A stretch of DNA of 64,000 nt. It comes from Streptomyces sp. NBC_00358 (GTDB lineage: Bacteria; Actinomycetota; Actinomycetes; Streptomycetales; Streptomycetaceae). Below are positions 16,857-26,495 of the stretch, in pieces; positions within the stretch are counted from its first letter, which is position 1; each line of letters begins with the position of its first letter. Location: contig NZ_CP107976.1 in the NCBI RefSeq assembly GCF_036099295.1, forward strand, positions 3,038,001-3,102,000, given 5' to 3'. A program made the translations under genes and the position numbers. The notes beneath the pieces are model-generated. The model saw only the letters and a list, made by a program, of their open reading frames with translations. It searched no databases and was not told where the DNA came from.

Positions 16857-17348
16857 ATGAACTGGCTGCCCCCTGACTTCGTCCATCCCGCGCGCGTCGA
16901 GGTGCCGGGCGGATGCCATCTGCGTCCGATCACCGGCGCGGACGCCGCCGTCGACTATCCGGCCGTCATGGGGTCGCGGGAGCGGCTGTGGTCAATCTTC
17001 GGAGAGGCGTGGGGCTGGCCCGCGGAGACGATGACGTACGAGGCGAATCTGAGGGACCTGGAGCGGCACGAGGCGGAGATCGCCTCCCACCGGTCCTTCA
17101 ACTACGTGCTGTTCGACGCCACCGGCACCACCGAGTACGGCTGTGTCTACATCGACCCGCCGGAGCGGACGGGCGCCGACGCGGAGATCTCGTGGTGGGT
17201 GGTCGACGAGCGGGTCGGCACCGCCCTGGAGCGGGACCTGGATCTGCTCGTGCCCCGGTGGATCGCCGAGGACTGGCCCTTCCGGCGGCCGCGGTTCATC
17301 GGACGCGACCTGTCCTGGCAGGACTGGCTGGCGCTGCCGGAGGCGTAG
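16857..17348 (+). CDS. GNAT-fold N-acetyltransferase-like protein
   Basis: 163 residues. Resembles actinobacterial N-acetyltransferase-like proteins: N-terminal strand and helix (CHLRPITGADAAVDYPAVM), a central FNYVLFDATGTTEYGCVYID strand pair, and EISWWVVDE as the beta-4 region. A clear Q/RxxGxG/A acetyl-CoA loop is hard to see (DERVGTALERDL may replace it), so catalytic activity is uncertain. TAGCCT lies 6 bases before the ATG with no ribosome site, which suggests a leaderless transcript beginning at the A of ATG. No partner gene. Confidence 0.72.
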   Translation: MNWLPPDFVHPARVEVPGGCHLRPITGADAAVDYPAVMGSRERLWSIFGEAWGWPAETMTYEANLRDLERHEAEIASHRSFNYVLFDATGTTEYGCVYIDPPERTGADAEISWWVVDERVGTALERDLDLLVPRWIAEDWPFRRPRFIGRDLSWQDWLALPEA

Positions 17349-17372
17349 GACGGACGCCCGGACCCGCGGGTC

Positions 17373-18725
17373 TCAGAAACCTCCGCCGAAGTCCCCGCCC
17401 CCTCCGAAGTCGCCTCCCCCGCCGTCCCCGAAGCCGCCGCCGAAGTCGCCGGGGTCGAAGTCGGCTCCGGAGACGTCGCCCCCGGCGTAACCGCCGCCGA
17501 AGTCGCCGTACCCGGTGCCGTAGGCGGCTCCGTACCCCGGGCTCGCCATCATGCTGCCGAGTACGGTCCCGAGGAGGAGGCCGGGCAGCACGCCGCCACC
17601 GAAGTATCCGCCCGCCCAGGGGCCGTACGCCGGACCCGCGTCCCAGTACGGACGGCGGCCGTGGTCCGTCTCCACCTCGCGGATCGCCGGGTCCTCGCCG
17701 CCGACGAGGCGGATCCAGTCCGCCTTGCAGACCGGGACCTCGCGGGGTGTTCCGCCGGCGGGTGTCCAGGCCGCGTCCACGACGGACGGGCCGTGCCGGG
17801 GGTCGAAGAAGCAGGGTGCGCGGCGCTCGGGGACAGGGCGGCCCTCGCGGCGCGCGGCGAGCACGGCGAGCGAGAAGCGGCCCTCCTCCAGGGACTGGGT
17901 GACCGCGCGTACGTCCTCGGGGCGCTGGGCCTTGGCCATGAAGGACTTCGCCTGTTCGTAGGCATCCAGCGCGCGTTCGTAGTCCGCCCGCATCGCGTCG
18001 TCGGCGCCCGCCTCCGCGGGGTGGAAGTCGAGCCGGTCCAGTTCCTCGCCGAAGGCGGTGATGTCCTCGTCGACGACCACGCGGAGCCTGTCGAGCGCCG
18101 CCCGCTGCTCGTCCTCCTTGCGTCGCCGGTTGCGGCGCACGACCGTGTACGCGCCCGCGCCGCCGACGACGGCCACCGCGCCGACCGCGATCAGCGCCCC
18201 GGTGGAGACGCCTCCGGCGTTCCCTCCGCCGCCCCAGCTCGCGGGGGCCGAACCGTGGATGTTGGCGAGCGCGCGGTCCGTGAAGTCGTTCAGCTGGGTG
18301 TTCGCGTCCGACACGCCCTGGACGCTGGTGACGAGGTTCTGCACGGCCGAGCGGGACATCACCGAGGAGTCTGCGCGGGCGTCGAAACGGTCGCCGAGCC
18401 TGATCTCGTAGAGGCCGGTGACACCGGTGGCGGTGCGCAGGTTCTGGAAGAGGTTCTGGGTGGGGAAGTTCGCGGGGAGCACGGCGACGAAGACCGGTCT
18501 GTCGGCCTTCTTGATCTTGGCGGCGAGGGCGTCGGCCTCCGGCGCGGAGAGCTGCGCGGAGGCGGCCGGGTCCACGTAGACGGGGCTCTCGCGAAGGGCC
18601 GCCGCCACGGTGGAGACGCTGGTGGCCGCGTGGGCCGGGGGCGCCGGGAACCACGCCATCGCCAGGGCCGCGAGTATCAGTGCGACCAACAGGCCTGGAA
18701 GTCCTCGGGTACGTGCGGCCCTCAT
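17373..18725 (-). CDS. Secreted/membrane TPM-like protein with Gly-rich tail
   Basis: 450 residues. N-terminal signal peptide (residues 1-33, ending PAHAA), then an extracytoplasmic region of about 120 residues recalling TPM/phosphatase-like modules (PVFVAVLPANF, LYEIRLGDRFDAR). A membrane segment follows at about 177-195 (GALIAVGAVAVVGGAGAYTV), then a basic/acidic coiled-coil-like cytosolic part, a Cys-containing segment (APCFFDPRHG, VPVCKADW) and a C-terminal low-complexity tail of FGGGF/DFGGG repeats. Function unknown; the fold suggests an envelope-linked role. The GTG/ATG choices upstream lack a signal peptide, so the ATG at 18725 is used. Divergent from the small membrane protein at 18933. 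Confidence 0.8.
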   Translation of the reverse strand: MRAARTRGLPGLLVALILAALAMAWFPAPPAHAATSVSTVAAALRESPVYVDPAASAQLSAPEADALAAKIKKADRPVFVAVLPANFPTQNLFQNLRTATGVTGLYEIRLGDRFDARADSSVMSRSAVQNLVTSVQGVSDANTQLNDFTDRALANIHGSAPASWGGGGNAGGVSTGALIAVGAVAVVGGAGAYTVVRRNRRRKEDEQRAALDRLRVVVDEDITAFGEELDRLDFHPAEAGADDAMRADYERALDAYEQAKSFMAKAQRPEDVRAVTQSLEEGRFSLAVLAARREGRPVPERRAPCFFDPRHGPSVVDAAWTPAGGTPREVPVCKADWIRLVGGEDPAIREVETDHGRRPYWDAGPAYGPWAGGYFGGGVLPGLLLGTVLGSMMASPGYGAAYGTGYGDFGGGYAGGDVSGADFDPGDFGGGFGDGGGGDFGGGGDFGGGF

Positions 18726-18932
18726 GCCTTGAAGCTACCCGAACCAGAGCAAAACTGGACATCGGGAGGACGGTGTCCCGCCGCGGTCGGGGCCGGCCGA
18801 ACCCATCGGCGCCGGGCCCGCCCGCCGTGGAGCACACCATCGGGCCGGCGCCCCGCAACGATCCGATTCCGCCTACCGGAACTGTGGCCTCCGTCACAGC
18901 AATTTCTGGCATGGACCTGCTGAAGTAGCCGG

Positions 18933-19217
18933 ATGGTCGGACTCATCCTTCGCGTTCTCCCGTTCTGGGTTCGCGAGCCGCTGCTCATCGCCGTCGGCTT
19001 CCCCTTCAGCGGCGCTCTCTTCTACGCGGCGGCGCGGGACGGGTCGGCCTTCGGCGCGTTCCTCGGTGCCGTGATGCTCCTGGTCAGCGCGTACCGCGTG
19101 CACCTCGTGGTCAAGGCACTGCGGGCCCGCAAGGTGGCCAAGGAACTCCGGAGCGCCGCCGCGACGGCGACCGCACCGGCTGCACCGGCTGCACCGGCTG
19201 CACCCACTGTGCCGTAG
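18933..19217 (+). CDS. Small membrane protein, function unknown
   Basis: 94 residues. Two hydrophobic segments (about 14-34 and 40-58) with a short loop AARDGSAFG, then a basic helix VVKALRARKVAKELRSA and an Ala/Pro tail (TAPAAPAAPAAPTVP) encoded by three tandem GGCTGCACC units. I do not recognise a family. The upstream region up to 18726 is shared with the divergent TPM-like gene. A strong terminator follows. Confidence 0.7.
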   Translation: MVGLILRVLPFWVREPLLIAVGFPFSGALFYAAARDGSAFGAFLGAVMLLVSAYRVHLVVKALRARKVAKELRSAAATATAPAAPAAPAAPTVP

Positions 19218-19236
19218 GAAGCGGGGACCGGAACGC

Positions 19237-19273
19237 GGGCCGGCCGGGGCTGGTGCTCAGCCCCGGCCGGCCC
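19237..19273. terminator. Bidirectional 15-bp hairpin terminator
   Basis: GGGCCGGCCGGGGCT pairs exactly with AGCCCCGGCCGGCCC around a 7-base loop, between the convergent small membrane protein and the GH3 gene. Confidence 0.85.
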
Positions 19274-19286
19274 TCCACGCCCTTCC

Positions 19287-22200
19287 TCACGCCGCTCGGT
19301 ACGCCTCCGTCAGCTCGGCCACCGCCCGCGCGTAGTGACCGGTCAGCAGGAGATGGTCCGCGTTCGCGAAGGGCCCCGCGTTCGCCGCGTCGATCGACGA
19401 GCCGATCTTCCGCTGGACGAGGAGGCGGGCTTTCGTCACGGCCGCGCGGCCGGCCCGGTCCGCGCCCGACCGCTCCGCCGCCGCGGCCACCCGGGCGAGC
19501 GTCCGGAGGGTGGCGGTCCCGCCGCCCGGTACGCCCGTGAGCGTGGTGAGCCCCCATCCGTACGGGAACTGCGGGTCGTAGGAGGTGTCACCGACGTTGA
19601 TCGGCAGCTGGGCCTCCGACTTCGGCCAGGTGACCGGGAGCTGCCCGGTGAAGGCCCGCTTCCCGTAGAGGACGTCCGCCACTCCGTCGCCCTCGGTGCC
19701 CGGCAGCCAGGAGGCGACGAGGGCGTCGACGGCGCCGAGCCGGTCGCCGATGAGCTGCGGGCGGCCCGAGACGATCAGCACGGCGCACTTCATCGCCGCG
19801 CACACCCTGTCGACGGCGGCCTTGTCGGCCGCGGTCAGCTCCAGGTCGTTCCCGTTGCCGACATCGCCGACGCCCTCCGCGTACGGGGTCTCGCCGACGA
19901 CGACCACACCGACGTCGTAGCCGCCGGTCGGTGCCGAGGCGTCCTTGGAGTAGGTGACGTCACCGCCCGCGTTCCGCATGCCCTGGAGGATCGTCGTGCC
20001 CTGGGTGTTGTCGCCGGACGAGCCCTGCCAGGTGAGGGTCCAGCCGCCGGTCTGGTTGCCGAGGTCGTCGGCGTTCGAACCGGCGACGTACACCTTCTGC
20101 GACTTCTTCAGCGGGAGTACGCCGTCCGCGTTCTTCAGCAGGACCTGGGACTCGGCCGCCGCCTGTCGGGCCACGGCCCGGTGCGCGGCCGAGCCGATCT
20201 TCGAGGCGCCGCTCGTGTCCGCGTACGGCTTCTCGAACAGGCCCAGCTCGAACTTCTGGGTGAGGATGCGCGACACGGCGTCGTCGATCCGTCGCGCGCT
20301 GATACGGCCGGCGGTCGCCTCGTCCATGAGCGTCGCCCGGAAGTCCTTGTACGAGTAGGGCACCATCATCATGTCGACGCCCGCGTTGACCGAGGTGCGG
20401 ACGTGCGAGGCGTAGTCGCCGGGGAGCTGGTCGATGGCGTTCCAGTCGCTGATGACGAAGCCGTCGAAGCCCATCCGGCCCTTGAGCACGCCGTTGATCA
20501 TGTCGGCGCGCGCGTGCATCTTCACCGGGCCCTGGCCGTCACCGACGATGTCGAGCGAGGAGTAGGACGGCATGACCGAGCCGATACCGCGGTCGACAGC
20601 TGTCTGGAAGGGCGCCAGGTGCACGGCCTCCAACTGCTGCCGGGTGACCTTGGTGACGCCCTGGTCGAGGGTGTACGAGCCCGTCGTGGACGTGCCGTAC
20701 CCGGTGCCGCCGTCGCCGACGAAGTGCTTGGCGGTGGCGAGGACCTTGTCGTCGTCCTTCAAGTCCTTGCCGCTGCGGGCGCCTTGGAGGCCCTGGATGA
20801 TCGTCTCCATGGACTGGACGAGCGCCGGGTCCTCGCCGAAGGACTCGTAGGAGCGACCCCAGCGTTCGTCGCGGGACACGCACAGGCAGGGGGCGAAGTC
20901 CCAGGGAATGCCGGTGGCCCGGACCTCGGACGCGGTCACCGCGCCGGTCCGCTCCGCCAGTTGAGGATCACGGGTGGCGCCGATGCCGATGTTGTGGGGC
21001 ATGACCGTCGCGCCGGCGAGGTTGTTGTGGCCGTGCACCGCGTCCACGCCGTAGATCAGCGGGATCTGGAACCGGGTGGCCTGCGCCCGGAGTTGGTAGC
21101 CGTCGACCATCTTCGCCCAGGCCTCGGGGGTGTTGGGGGTCGGCGTGGAGCCGCCGCCGGAGAGCAGCGACCCGAGGTCGTAGGAGGCGATGTCGCCGCC
21201 CGTGCCGATCGCGCCGCGTTCGGCCTGGGTCATCTGCCCGGCCTTCTCCTCCAGGGACATCCGGGAGACGAGGTCGGCGACCCGCTTCCTCACGGGCAGC
21301 TTCGGGTCCAGGTACGGGAGTCCGTGGGCGTCGATGACGACCTGCGGGGTCTCCGCGGGGGCCTTGGCGCCCGTCACGGTGAGCTTGAGGGGGATCGTCT
21401 CGGCCGCCTCGGCGGACCGGTCACGCAGCGTCGGGACCTTGACGGTGCGGCTCGTACCGGACGTCGTTCCGGCCGGGAAGGTGATCTCGCCCTTGACCTG
21501 GGTGTAGTCCTTGCCCGGCTCGGCGGTGCCGCCGGCGCTCTCGTATCCGACGGTCACGGGCTCGTCGATCGGGGCGGAGCCGGTGGTGGCGAGGGAGACC
21601 TTCACGGCGGCCGTGCCGCCCTCCCGCACCGGGTACACGGCGGCGTCGGTGGTGACGGAGGCCCGCAGTGACTGGTCGGCCTTGCCGTACAGCTCGACGT
21701 CGTCCATGGCGAACTGCCCCTGGACGCCGACCGGGAGGGTGAGGGCGTACCCCCACATCTGCGTCAGGCCGAGGACGTGGTCGATACCGCCGACGGGCTG
21801 GTAGTCCGTGCGGTAGGTGAAGTCGGCGAAGGGGATCTCGATCTGTTTCCAGCCGGTGAAGTCATCGGTGAAGGAGGTCGTCCACAGTTCGGAGGCCTCG
21901 CCGTTCGCGCCGCCGTCCTTGATCTCGAAGGCGATCTTCTTCGCGTTGTCGCGGCCGTCCCACCAGAAGCGGATGCCCTTGTGGGCGGACCAGTCGTGGG
22001 CCGGCAGGCCCGCGGCGAAGTCATGGGTGAACCCGCCGTAGCCGCTGATGTCGTAGTCGCCGGTGAGCACCTTGGCACCCTCGGGCGCGTCGGACCGTGC
22101 GGTCAGGGCGAGCTTCGGCGGGTCGTCGCTGTCGCCGCCCCAGGTGAAGATGCCCTCCGCGGGCTGGCCGGCGAAGGGCACCTCTCCCTCGAAGCGGTCG

Positions 22201-22328
22201 ACGGGGACGGGTGCGGGATCATCGGCCGCCGCCGTTCCCGCCGAGGCGAGCGGCAGCAGTCCGGTGATCAACACGGCACCGGCCAGCAGAGCGGTTCTTC
22301 GTACGGAATTCCGATCGAGCCCGGTCAA
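19287..22328 (-). CDS. Secreted glycoside hydrolase family 3 protein (beta-glucosidase type)
   Basis: 1013 residues, exported by a signal peptide (basic RNSVRR, hydrophobic core, cleavage near residue 34). Order: carbohydrate-binding or CIA30-like beta-sandwich (about 43-210, with YGGFTHDF and GIRFWWDGRD), a Calx-beta-like domain (about 215-325), GH3 N-terminal barrel (about 335-680) and GH3 C-terminal sandwich (about 700-935), then an alpha-helical extension. The barrel carries RDERWGRSYESFGEDP, KHFVGDGGT and FVISDWNAI, whose Asp is the usual nucleophile. Likely releases glucose or related sugars from beta-glucans outside the cell. It is divergent from the GH30 gene, so both may be induced together, but I see no CebR-type box between them. 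Confidence 0.92.
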   Translation of the reverse strand: MTGLDRNSVRRTALLAGAVLITGLLPLASAGTAAADDPAPVPVDRFEGEVPFAGQPAEGIFTWGGDSDDPPKLALTARSDAPEGAKVLTGDYDISGYGGFTHDFAAGLPAHDWSAHKGIRFWWDGRDNAKKIAFEIKDGGANGEASELWTTSFTDDFTGWKQIEIPFADFTYRTDYQPVGGIDHVLGLTQMWGYALTLPVGVQGQFAMDDVELYGKADQSLRASVTTDAAVYPVREGGTAAVKVSLATTGSAPIDEPVTVGYESAGGTAEPGKDYTQVKGEITFPAGTTSGTSRTVKVPTLRDRSAEAAETIPLKLTVTGAKAPAETPQVVIDAHGLPYLDPKLPVRKRVADLVSRMSLEEKAGQMTQAERGAIGTGGDIASYDLGSLLSGGGSTPTPNTPEAWAKMVDGYQLRAQATRFQIPLIYGVDAVHGHNNLAGATVMPHNIGIGATRDPQLAERTGAVTASEVRATGIPWDFAPCLCVSRDERWGRSYESFGEDPALVQSMETIIQGLQGARSGKDLKDDDKVLATAKHFVGDGGTGYGTSTTGSYTLDQGVTKVTRQQLEAVHLAPFQTAVDRGIGSVMPSYSSLDIVGDGQGPVKMHARADMINGVLKGRMGFDGFVISDWNAIDQLPGDYASHVRTSVNAGVDMMMVPYSYKDFRATLMDEATAGRISARRIDDAVSRILTQKFELGLFEKPYADTSGASKIGSAAHRAVARQAAAESQVLLKNADGVLPLKKSQKVYVAGSNADDLGNQTGGWTLTWQGSSGDNTQGTTILQGMRNAGGDVTYSKDASAPTGGYDVGVVVVGETPYAEGVGDVGNGNDLELTAADKAAVDRVCAAMKCAVLIVSGRPQLIGDRLGAVDALVASWLPGTEGDGVADVLYGKRAFTGQLPVTWPKSEAQLPINVGDTSYDPQFPYGWGLTTLTGVPGGGTATLRTLARVAAAAERSGADRAGRAAVTKARLLVQRKIGSSIDAANAGPFANADHLLLTGHYARAVAELTEAYRAA

Positions 22329-22657
22329 TGGGTCCCCCCTCGACTCTCACGTTCTTCGGACGACTTGCTTCCTCTGATGACGTACACCTGACGACGCACT
22401 TTCTCCGACGGCTCGCCGATCACCCGCTCGTGCGGCGAACCGCTCTTCTTACGACTTAGATCACGGCGTGAGTTAACTGACGTCCCGGCAACCCGTCAAG
22501 ACTTCACGTCGGAACCGGTACACACTCAAGTCACGGCCGGATCAGGGCAGTTGTTCCTTCAGATTGTGAACGCGCACCCCCTTGACGCGACCCCGCAGCC
22601 GTCATTTACTCACGCCTCGCACGCCTCCCAACCCCCACACCAGAAGGGCGGCGCTCC
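22329..22657. promoter_or_regulatory. Divergent promoter region GH3 / GH30
   Basis: 329 bases between two divergent secreted hydrolase genes. No gene is seen. It is less GC-rich around 22440-22570, which fits promoters. No TGGGAGCGCTCCCA cellulose-type operator and no strong dyad were found by eye. Confidence 0.55.
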
Positions 22658-24532
22658 ATGAGGAGATCCACCAGGAGATCCACTCGGGCGGTCCGGCTGA
22701 TCGTCGCCGGGCTGCTCGCCACCGCGGGATTCACGGCGGCCGCGCCCGCGCACGCCGCGGGCGAACAGGTCACCGCCTATCTGACGACCACGGACGACGA
22801 CGGCGGCCGCCATGTCGTCCGGGGGCTCCAGGCACAGGCGCCGTTCGCCTTCCAGTCGGGCACCGGTGGCGGCGGCGAGAACATCACCGTCGACGAGAAC
22901 ACCCGCTACCAGACCTTCACCGGCGGGGGCGCCTCCTTCACCGACACCGCGGCCTGGCTGATGAACAGCAGCGGCGCGCTGTCGCAGAGCACGCGCGACG
23001 CGACGATGCGCAAGCTGTTCTCACCGACGGACGGGATCGGTCTGTCCTTCCTGCGCAATCCGATGGGCGCCTCGGACCTCGCGCGCTACGGCTACAGCTA
23101 CGACGACGTGCCGGCCGGGCAGAGCGACCCGAACCTGGCCCAGTTCTCCATCGCGCACGATCTGGCCGACGTGGTGCCGCTGACCAAGCAGGCGCTCCAG
23201 CTCAATCCCTCGCTGACGGTGATGGCCTCGCCGTGGACCGCACCGGCCTGGATGAAGGACAGCGGGTCCCTGAACGGCGGCTGGCTGAAGGCGGAGGACT
23301 ACGGCGCCTACGCCTCGTACTTCGTCAAGTACCTCCAGGCGTACAAGGACCAGGGCGTTCCCGTGTCGTACGTGACCGCCCAGAACGAGCCGACGTGCTG
23401 CTCGGGCTATCCGTCGATGAGCTGGAACGCCTCGGGCCTCGCCTACTTCACGAAGAGCGAGCTGCTGCCGAAGCTCAACGCGTCCGGTCTGTCGACGAAG
23501 GTGCTGGCGCACGACTGGAACTGGGACGTGTACGACTCCTACGCCGCCCCGACCGTCGACGACGCGGCGGTCCGCTCGAACCCCAACTTCGGCGGGATCG
23601 CCTGGCACGGGTACGGCGGCGACGTCACCAAGCAGACGAGCGTGCACAACCAGTACCCGGGCCTCGACGCCTTCGGCACCGAGCACTCCGGCGGCACCTG
23701 GATCGCCAACCAGCAGCGCGAGGACATGCTGAACATCGTCGACTACACCCGCAACTGGGCGAAGTCGGTGACCAAGTGGTCGCTCGCCGTGGACCAGAAC
23801 AAGGGCCCGCACAACGGGGGTTGCAGCACCTGCACCGGGCTGATCACCGTGCACAACGGCGACGGGGCGAGCGGGACCGTCGACTACACGGTCGAGTACT
23901 ACACGATGGGCCATCTGACGAAGTTCGTCCGGCCCGGGGCGCAGCGGATCGCCTCGACGGCGTCCTCGGCCGTCCCGAACGTCGCCTGGCGCAACCCGGA
24001 CGGTTCGAAGGCGCTGATCGCCTACAACGACGGCTCGGCCGCCAAGTCGGTCACCATCAACTGGGGTGGCCAGCACGCGACGTACTCGCTGCCGGGCAAG
24101 ACCTCGGCGACGTTCACCTGGAACGGGACACAGTCGGGCGGGGGTGGCGGGTCGGGGGCGTTCGTCGGTCTGGCCGGCAAGTGCCTGGACGTGGCGGGCG
24201 GTTCGAGCGCCAACGGCACGGCGGTGCAGCTCTACGACTGCAACGGATCCACCGCGCAGACCTGGTCCGTGCAGACGGACGGATCGGTGCGCGCGCTCGG
24301 GAAGTGCCTGGACGTCACGTCGGGGTCGACGGCCGACGGCGCCAAGGTCCAGCTCTACGACTGCAACGGCTCGGGAGCCCAGCAGTGGTCGTACAACTCC
24401 TCGACGGGTGACGTGGTCAACACCGGGGCGAACAAGTGCCTCGACGTGACGGACAACTCGTCGGCGAACGGGGCGCGGGCACAGATCTGGTCGTGCACGG
24501 GGGCCGCCAATCAGAAGTGGCATCTCCAGTAG
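22658..24532 (+). CDS. Secreted GH30 glycosidase with ricin-type lectin domain
   Basis: 624 residues. Signal peptide with a basic start (RRSTRRSTRAVRL) and cleavage after PAHAA near residue 33. GH30 barrel at about 70-400: GGGASFTDTAAWLM at the start, catalytic acid in TAQNEP and nucleophile Glu in FGTEHSGG. The short GH30 beta-sandwich runs to about 490, then a Gly/Ser linker and a C-terminal ricin-B/CBM13 domain with repeated GKCLDV...VQLYDCNG and QxW (TAQTWS, AQQWS, NQKWH) motifs. Family activities include glucosylceramidase, endo-beta-1,6-glucanase and xylanase; the TAQNEP/GTEHSG context looks glucosylceramidase or beta-1,6-glucanase-like. Acts outside the cell, perhaps on fungal wall glucan. 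Confidence 0.92.
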   Translation: MRRSTRRSTRAVRLIVAGLLATAGFTAAAPAHAAGEQVTAYLTTTDDDGGRHVVRGLQAQAPFAFQSGTGGGGENITVDENTRYQTFTGGGASFTDTAAWLMNSSGALSQSTRDATMRKLFSPTDGIGLSFLRNPMGASDLARYGYSYDDVPAGQSDPNLAQFSIAHDLADVVPLTKQALQLNPSLTVMASPWTAPAWMKDSGSLNGGWLKAEDYGAYASYFVKYLQAYKDQGVPVSYVTAQNEPTCCSGYPSMSWNASGLAYFTKSELLPKLNASGLSTKVLAHDWNWDVYDSYAAPTVDDAAVRSNPNFGGIAWHGYGGDVTKQTSVHNQYPGLDAFGTEHSGGTWIANQQREDMLNIVDYTRNWAKSVTKWSLAVDQNKGPHNGGCSTCTGLITVHNGDGASGTVDYTVEYYTMGHLTKFVRPGAQRIASTASSAVPNVAWRNPDGSKALIAYNDGSAAKSVTINWGGQHATYSLPGKTSATFTWNGTQSGGGGGSGAFVGLAGKCLDVAGGSSANGTAVQLYDCNGSTAQTWSVQTDGSVRALGKCLDVTSGSTADGAKVQLYDCNGSGAQQWSYNSSTGDVVNTGANKCLDVTDNSSANGARAQIWSCTGAANQKWHLQ

Positions 24533-24584
24533 GCGCCCGGCCCGCCCGGCGTGCCCTGCGCGCCGGAGGGGCTGAAGCGCGATG

Positions 24585-24622
24585 AACGCCGGAGGGGCGC
24601 GGTTCCCGGCCCCTCCGGCGTT
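24585..24622. terminator. Bidirectional hairpin terminator GH30 / cimA
   Basis: AACGCCGGAGGGGC pairs with GCCCCTCCGGCGTT (14 bp, 10-base loop), followed by T on the plus strand and preceded by A. It lies between convergent genes. Confidence 0.8.
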
Positions 24623-24656
24623 TCGCGCACCCTCCGCCTCCGGAGTTCGAGGACGG

Positions 24657-26261
24657 TTACGACGCGGGTTCCACCCCGGCGCGCAGCAGTCCGTAGGTGT
24701 ACGCGTCCTCCAGTGCCTGCCAGGACGCGGCGATGACGTTCTCCGCCACGCCGACCGTGGACCACTCCCCCGTGCCGTCGGACGTGGAGATGAGGACGCG
24801 GGTGGTGGAGGACGTGCCGTGCTTGCCCTCCAGGATGCGGACCTTGTAGTCGACCAGCTCCAGCTTGGCGAGCTGGGGGTAGAGCGTCTCCAGGGCCACC
24901 CGCAGGGCACGGTCGAGGGCGTTGACCGGGCCGTTGCCCTCGGCGGTGGCGACGATGCGCTCGCCCTTGGCGAAGAGCTTGACGGTGGCCTCGTTGGCGT
25001 GGCTGCCGTCGGGGCGGTCCTCGACGATGGCCCGCCAGGACTCGACCTCGAAGTACGAGCGCGCCTTGCCCTCGGCCTCGGCGCGCAGCAGGAGTTCGAA
25101 GCTCGCGTCGGCCGCCTCGTACGTGTAGCCCTTGAGCTCGCGCTCCTTGACCCGTTCGACGACCCGGCCGACCAGTTCGCGGTCGTCGCTGATGTCGACG
25201 CCCAGTTCCTTGCCCTTGAGCTCGATCGAGGCACGGCCCGCCATGTCGGAGACCAGCATCCGCATGGTGTTGCCGACCTGCTCGGGGTCGATGTGCTGGT
25301 ACAGGTCCGGGTCGACCTTGATCGCCGAGGCGTGCAGGCCCGCCTTGTGGGCGAACGCCGACACTCCCACGTACGGCTGATGGGTGGAGGGGGTGAGGTT
25401 GACGACCTCGGCGATGGCGTGCGAGATCCGGGTCATCTCGCGCAGCGCGCCCTCGGGAAGCACCTTCTTGCCGTACTTCAGTTCCAGGGCGGCCACGACG
25501 GGGAACAGGTTGGAGTTGCCGACCCGCTCGCCGTAGCCGTTGGCGGTGCACTGGACGTGGGTGGCACCCGCGTCGACGGCCGCCAGGGTGTTGGCCACCG
25601 CGCAGCCCGTGTCGTCCTGGGCGTGGATGCCGAGCCGGGCGCCGGTGTCCGCGAGGACGGTGGCGACCACGGCCTGGATCTGCGCCGGGAGCATGCCGCC
25701 GTTGGTGTCGCACAGGACGACGACGGAGGCGCCGGCCTCGTGCGCGGTCCGCACCACGGCCTTCGCGTACTCGGGGTTGGCGCGGTAGCCGTCGAAGAAG
25801 TGCTCGCAGTCGATGAAGACCCGGCGACCCTGGGCGACCAGGTGGGAGACGGTGTCGCGGACCATCTCCAGGTTCTCGTCGAGCGTGGTGCGCAGGGCGA
25901 GTTCGACGTGCCGGTCGTGGGACTTGGCGACCAGGGTGATCACCGGGGCGCCCGAGTCCAGGAGTGCCTTGACCTGGGGGTCCTCCGAGGCCTTGGCACC
26001 GGCCCGGCGGGTCGCTCCGAAGGCCACGAGCTGGGCGTGCTTGAAGTCGATCTCCTGCTGGGCGCGGGCGAAGAACTCCGTGTCGCGGGGGTTGGCGCCG
26101 GGCCAGCCGCCCTCGATGAAGCCCACCCCGAAGTCGTCCAGGTGCCGCGTGATGGCCAGCTTGTCCGCCACGGTGAGGTTGATGCCCTCGCGCTGCGCGC
26201 CGTCGCGCAGCGTGGTGTCGAAGACGTGGAACGCGTCGTCGAGCTCGCTGGTTTCCGTCAT
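24657..26261 (-). CDS. cimA: Citramalate synthase
   Basis: 534 residues. Condenses pyruvate and acetyl-CoA to (R)-citramalate, feeding a threonine-independent route to 2-ketobutyrate and isoleucine. The HMGL-like barrel at about 10-280 has the metal/substrate motif DTTLRDGAQ (14-22), HAQDDTGCAVAN and NGYGERVGNSNL. The C-terminal LeuA allosteric (dimer) domain at about 385-530 would bind an end product. The length and the ALELKYGKKVL linker match the CimA rather than the LeuA branch, but isopropylmalate synthase paralogues are close. Convergent with GH30; upstream lies a U-tailed hairpin that may attenuate it. Confidence 0.92.
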   Translation of the reverse strand: MTETSELDDAFHVFDTTLRDGAQREGINLTVADKLAITRHLDDFGVGFIEGGWPGANPRDTEFFARAQQEIDFKHAQLVAFGATRRAGAKASEDPQVKALLDSGAPVITLVAKSHDRHVELALRTTLDENLEMVRDTVSHLVAQGRRVFIDCEHFFDGYRANPEYAKAVVRTAHEAGASVVVLCDTNGGMLPAQIQAVVATVLADTGARLGIHAQDDTGCAVANTLAAVDAGATHVQCTANGYGERVGNSNLFPVVAALELKYGKKVLPEGALREMTRISHAIAEVVNLTPSTHQPYVGVSAFAHKAGLHASAIKVDPDLYQHIDPEQVGNTMRMLVSDMAGRASIELKGKELGVDISDDRELVGRVVERVKERELKGYTYEAADASFELLLRAEAEGKARSYFEVESWRAIVEDRPDGSHANEATVKLFAKGERIVATAEGNGPVNALDRALRVALETLYPQLAKLELVDYKVRILEGKHGTSSTTRVLISTSDGTGEWSTVGVAENVIAASWQALEDAYTYGLLRAGVEPAS

Positions 26262-26368
26262 GGTCTCAAGGCTCCTGTATTGAATCTCGGTCTACCGGAA
26301 TGACCGGCTCCACCGTCCCCCAATGATCCCTCGCGCTGCGCTCCCGGCTGAAGGTGGGCCAGAAATGC

Positions 26369-26394
26369 GAAAAACCCCTCGCGGGTGCGAGAGG
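26369..26394 (-). terminator. U-tailed hairpin upstream of cimA: attenuator or terminator
   Basis: On the minus strand CCTCTCGC pairs with GCGAGGGG (8 bp, one wobble) and is followed at once by TTTTT. It ends about 110 bases before cimA and 260 bases after tetR. Because tetR has its own hairpin nearer (26496-26532), this one may act in the cimA leader, as at ilvB. No leader peptide is clear. Confidence 0.6.
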
Positions 26395-26495
26395 TCTGCG
26401 CGCGGGTCGAGAACGACGGTGTCCGCCCGTACCTGGTCGTACGTGGCGGTCACTGCGGACCGGCGCGCCTGCTGCCAATAATCGTGGCGAACGAG

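Noticed and set aside
22329..22657. CebR-type operator between GH3 and GH30
   Set aside because: The TGGGAGCGCTCCCA palindrome was searched for by eye on both strands and is not present.
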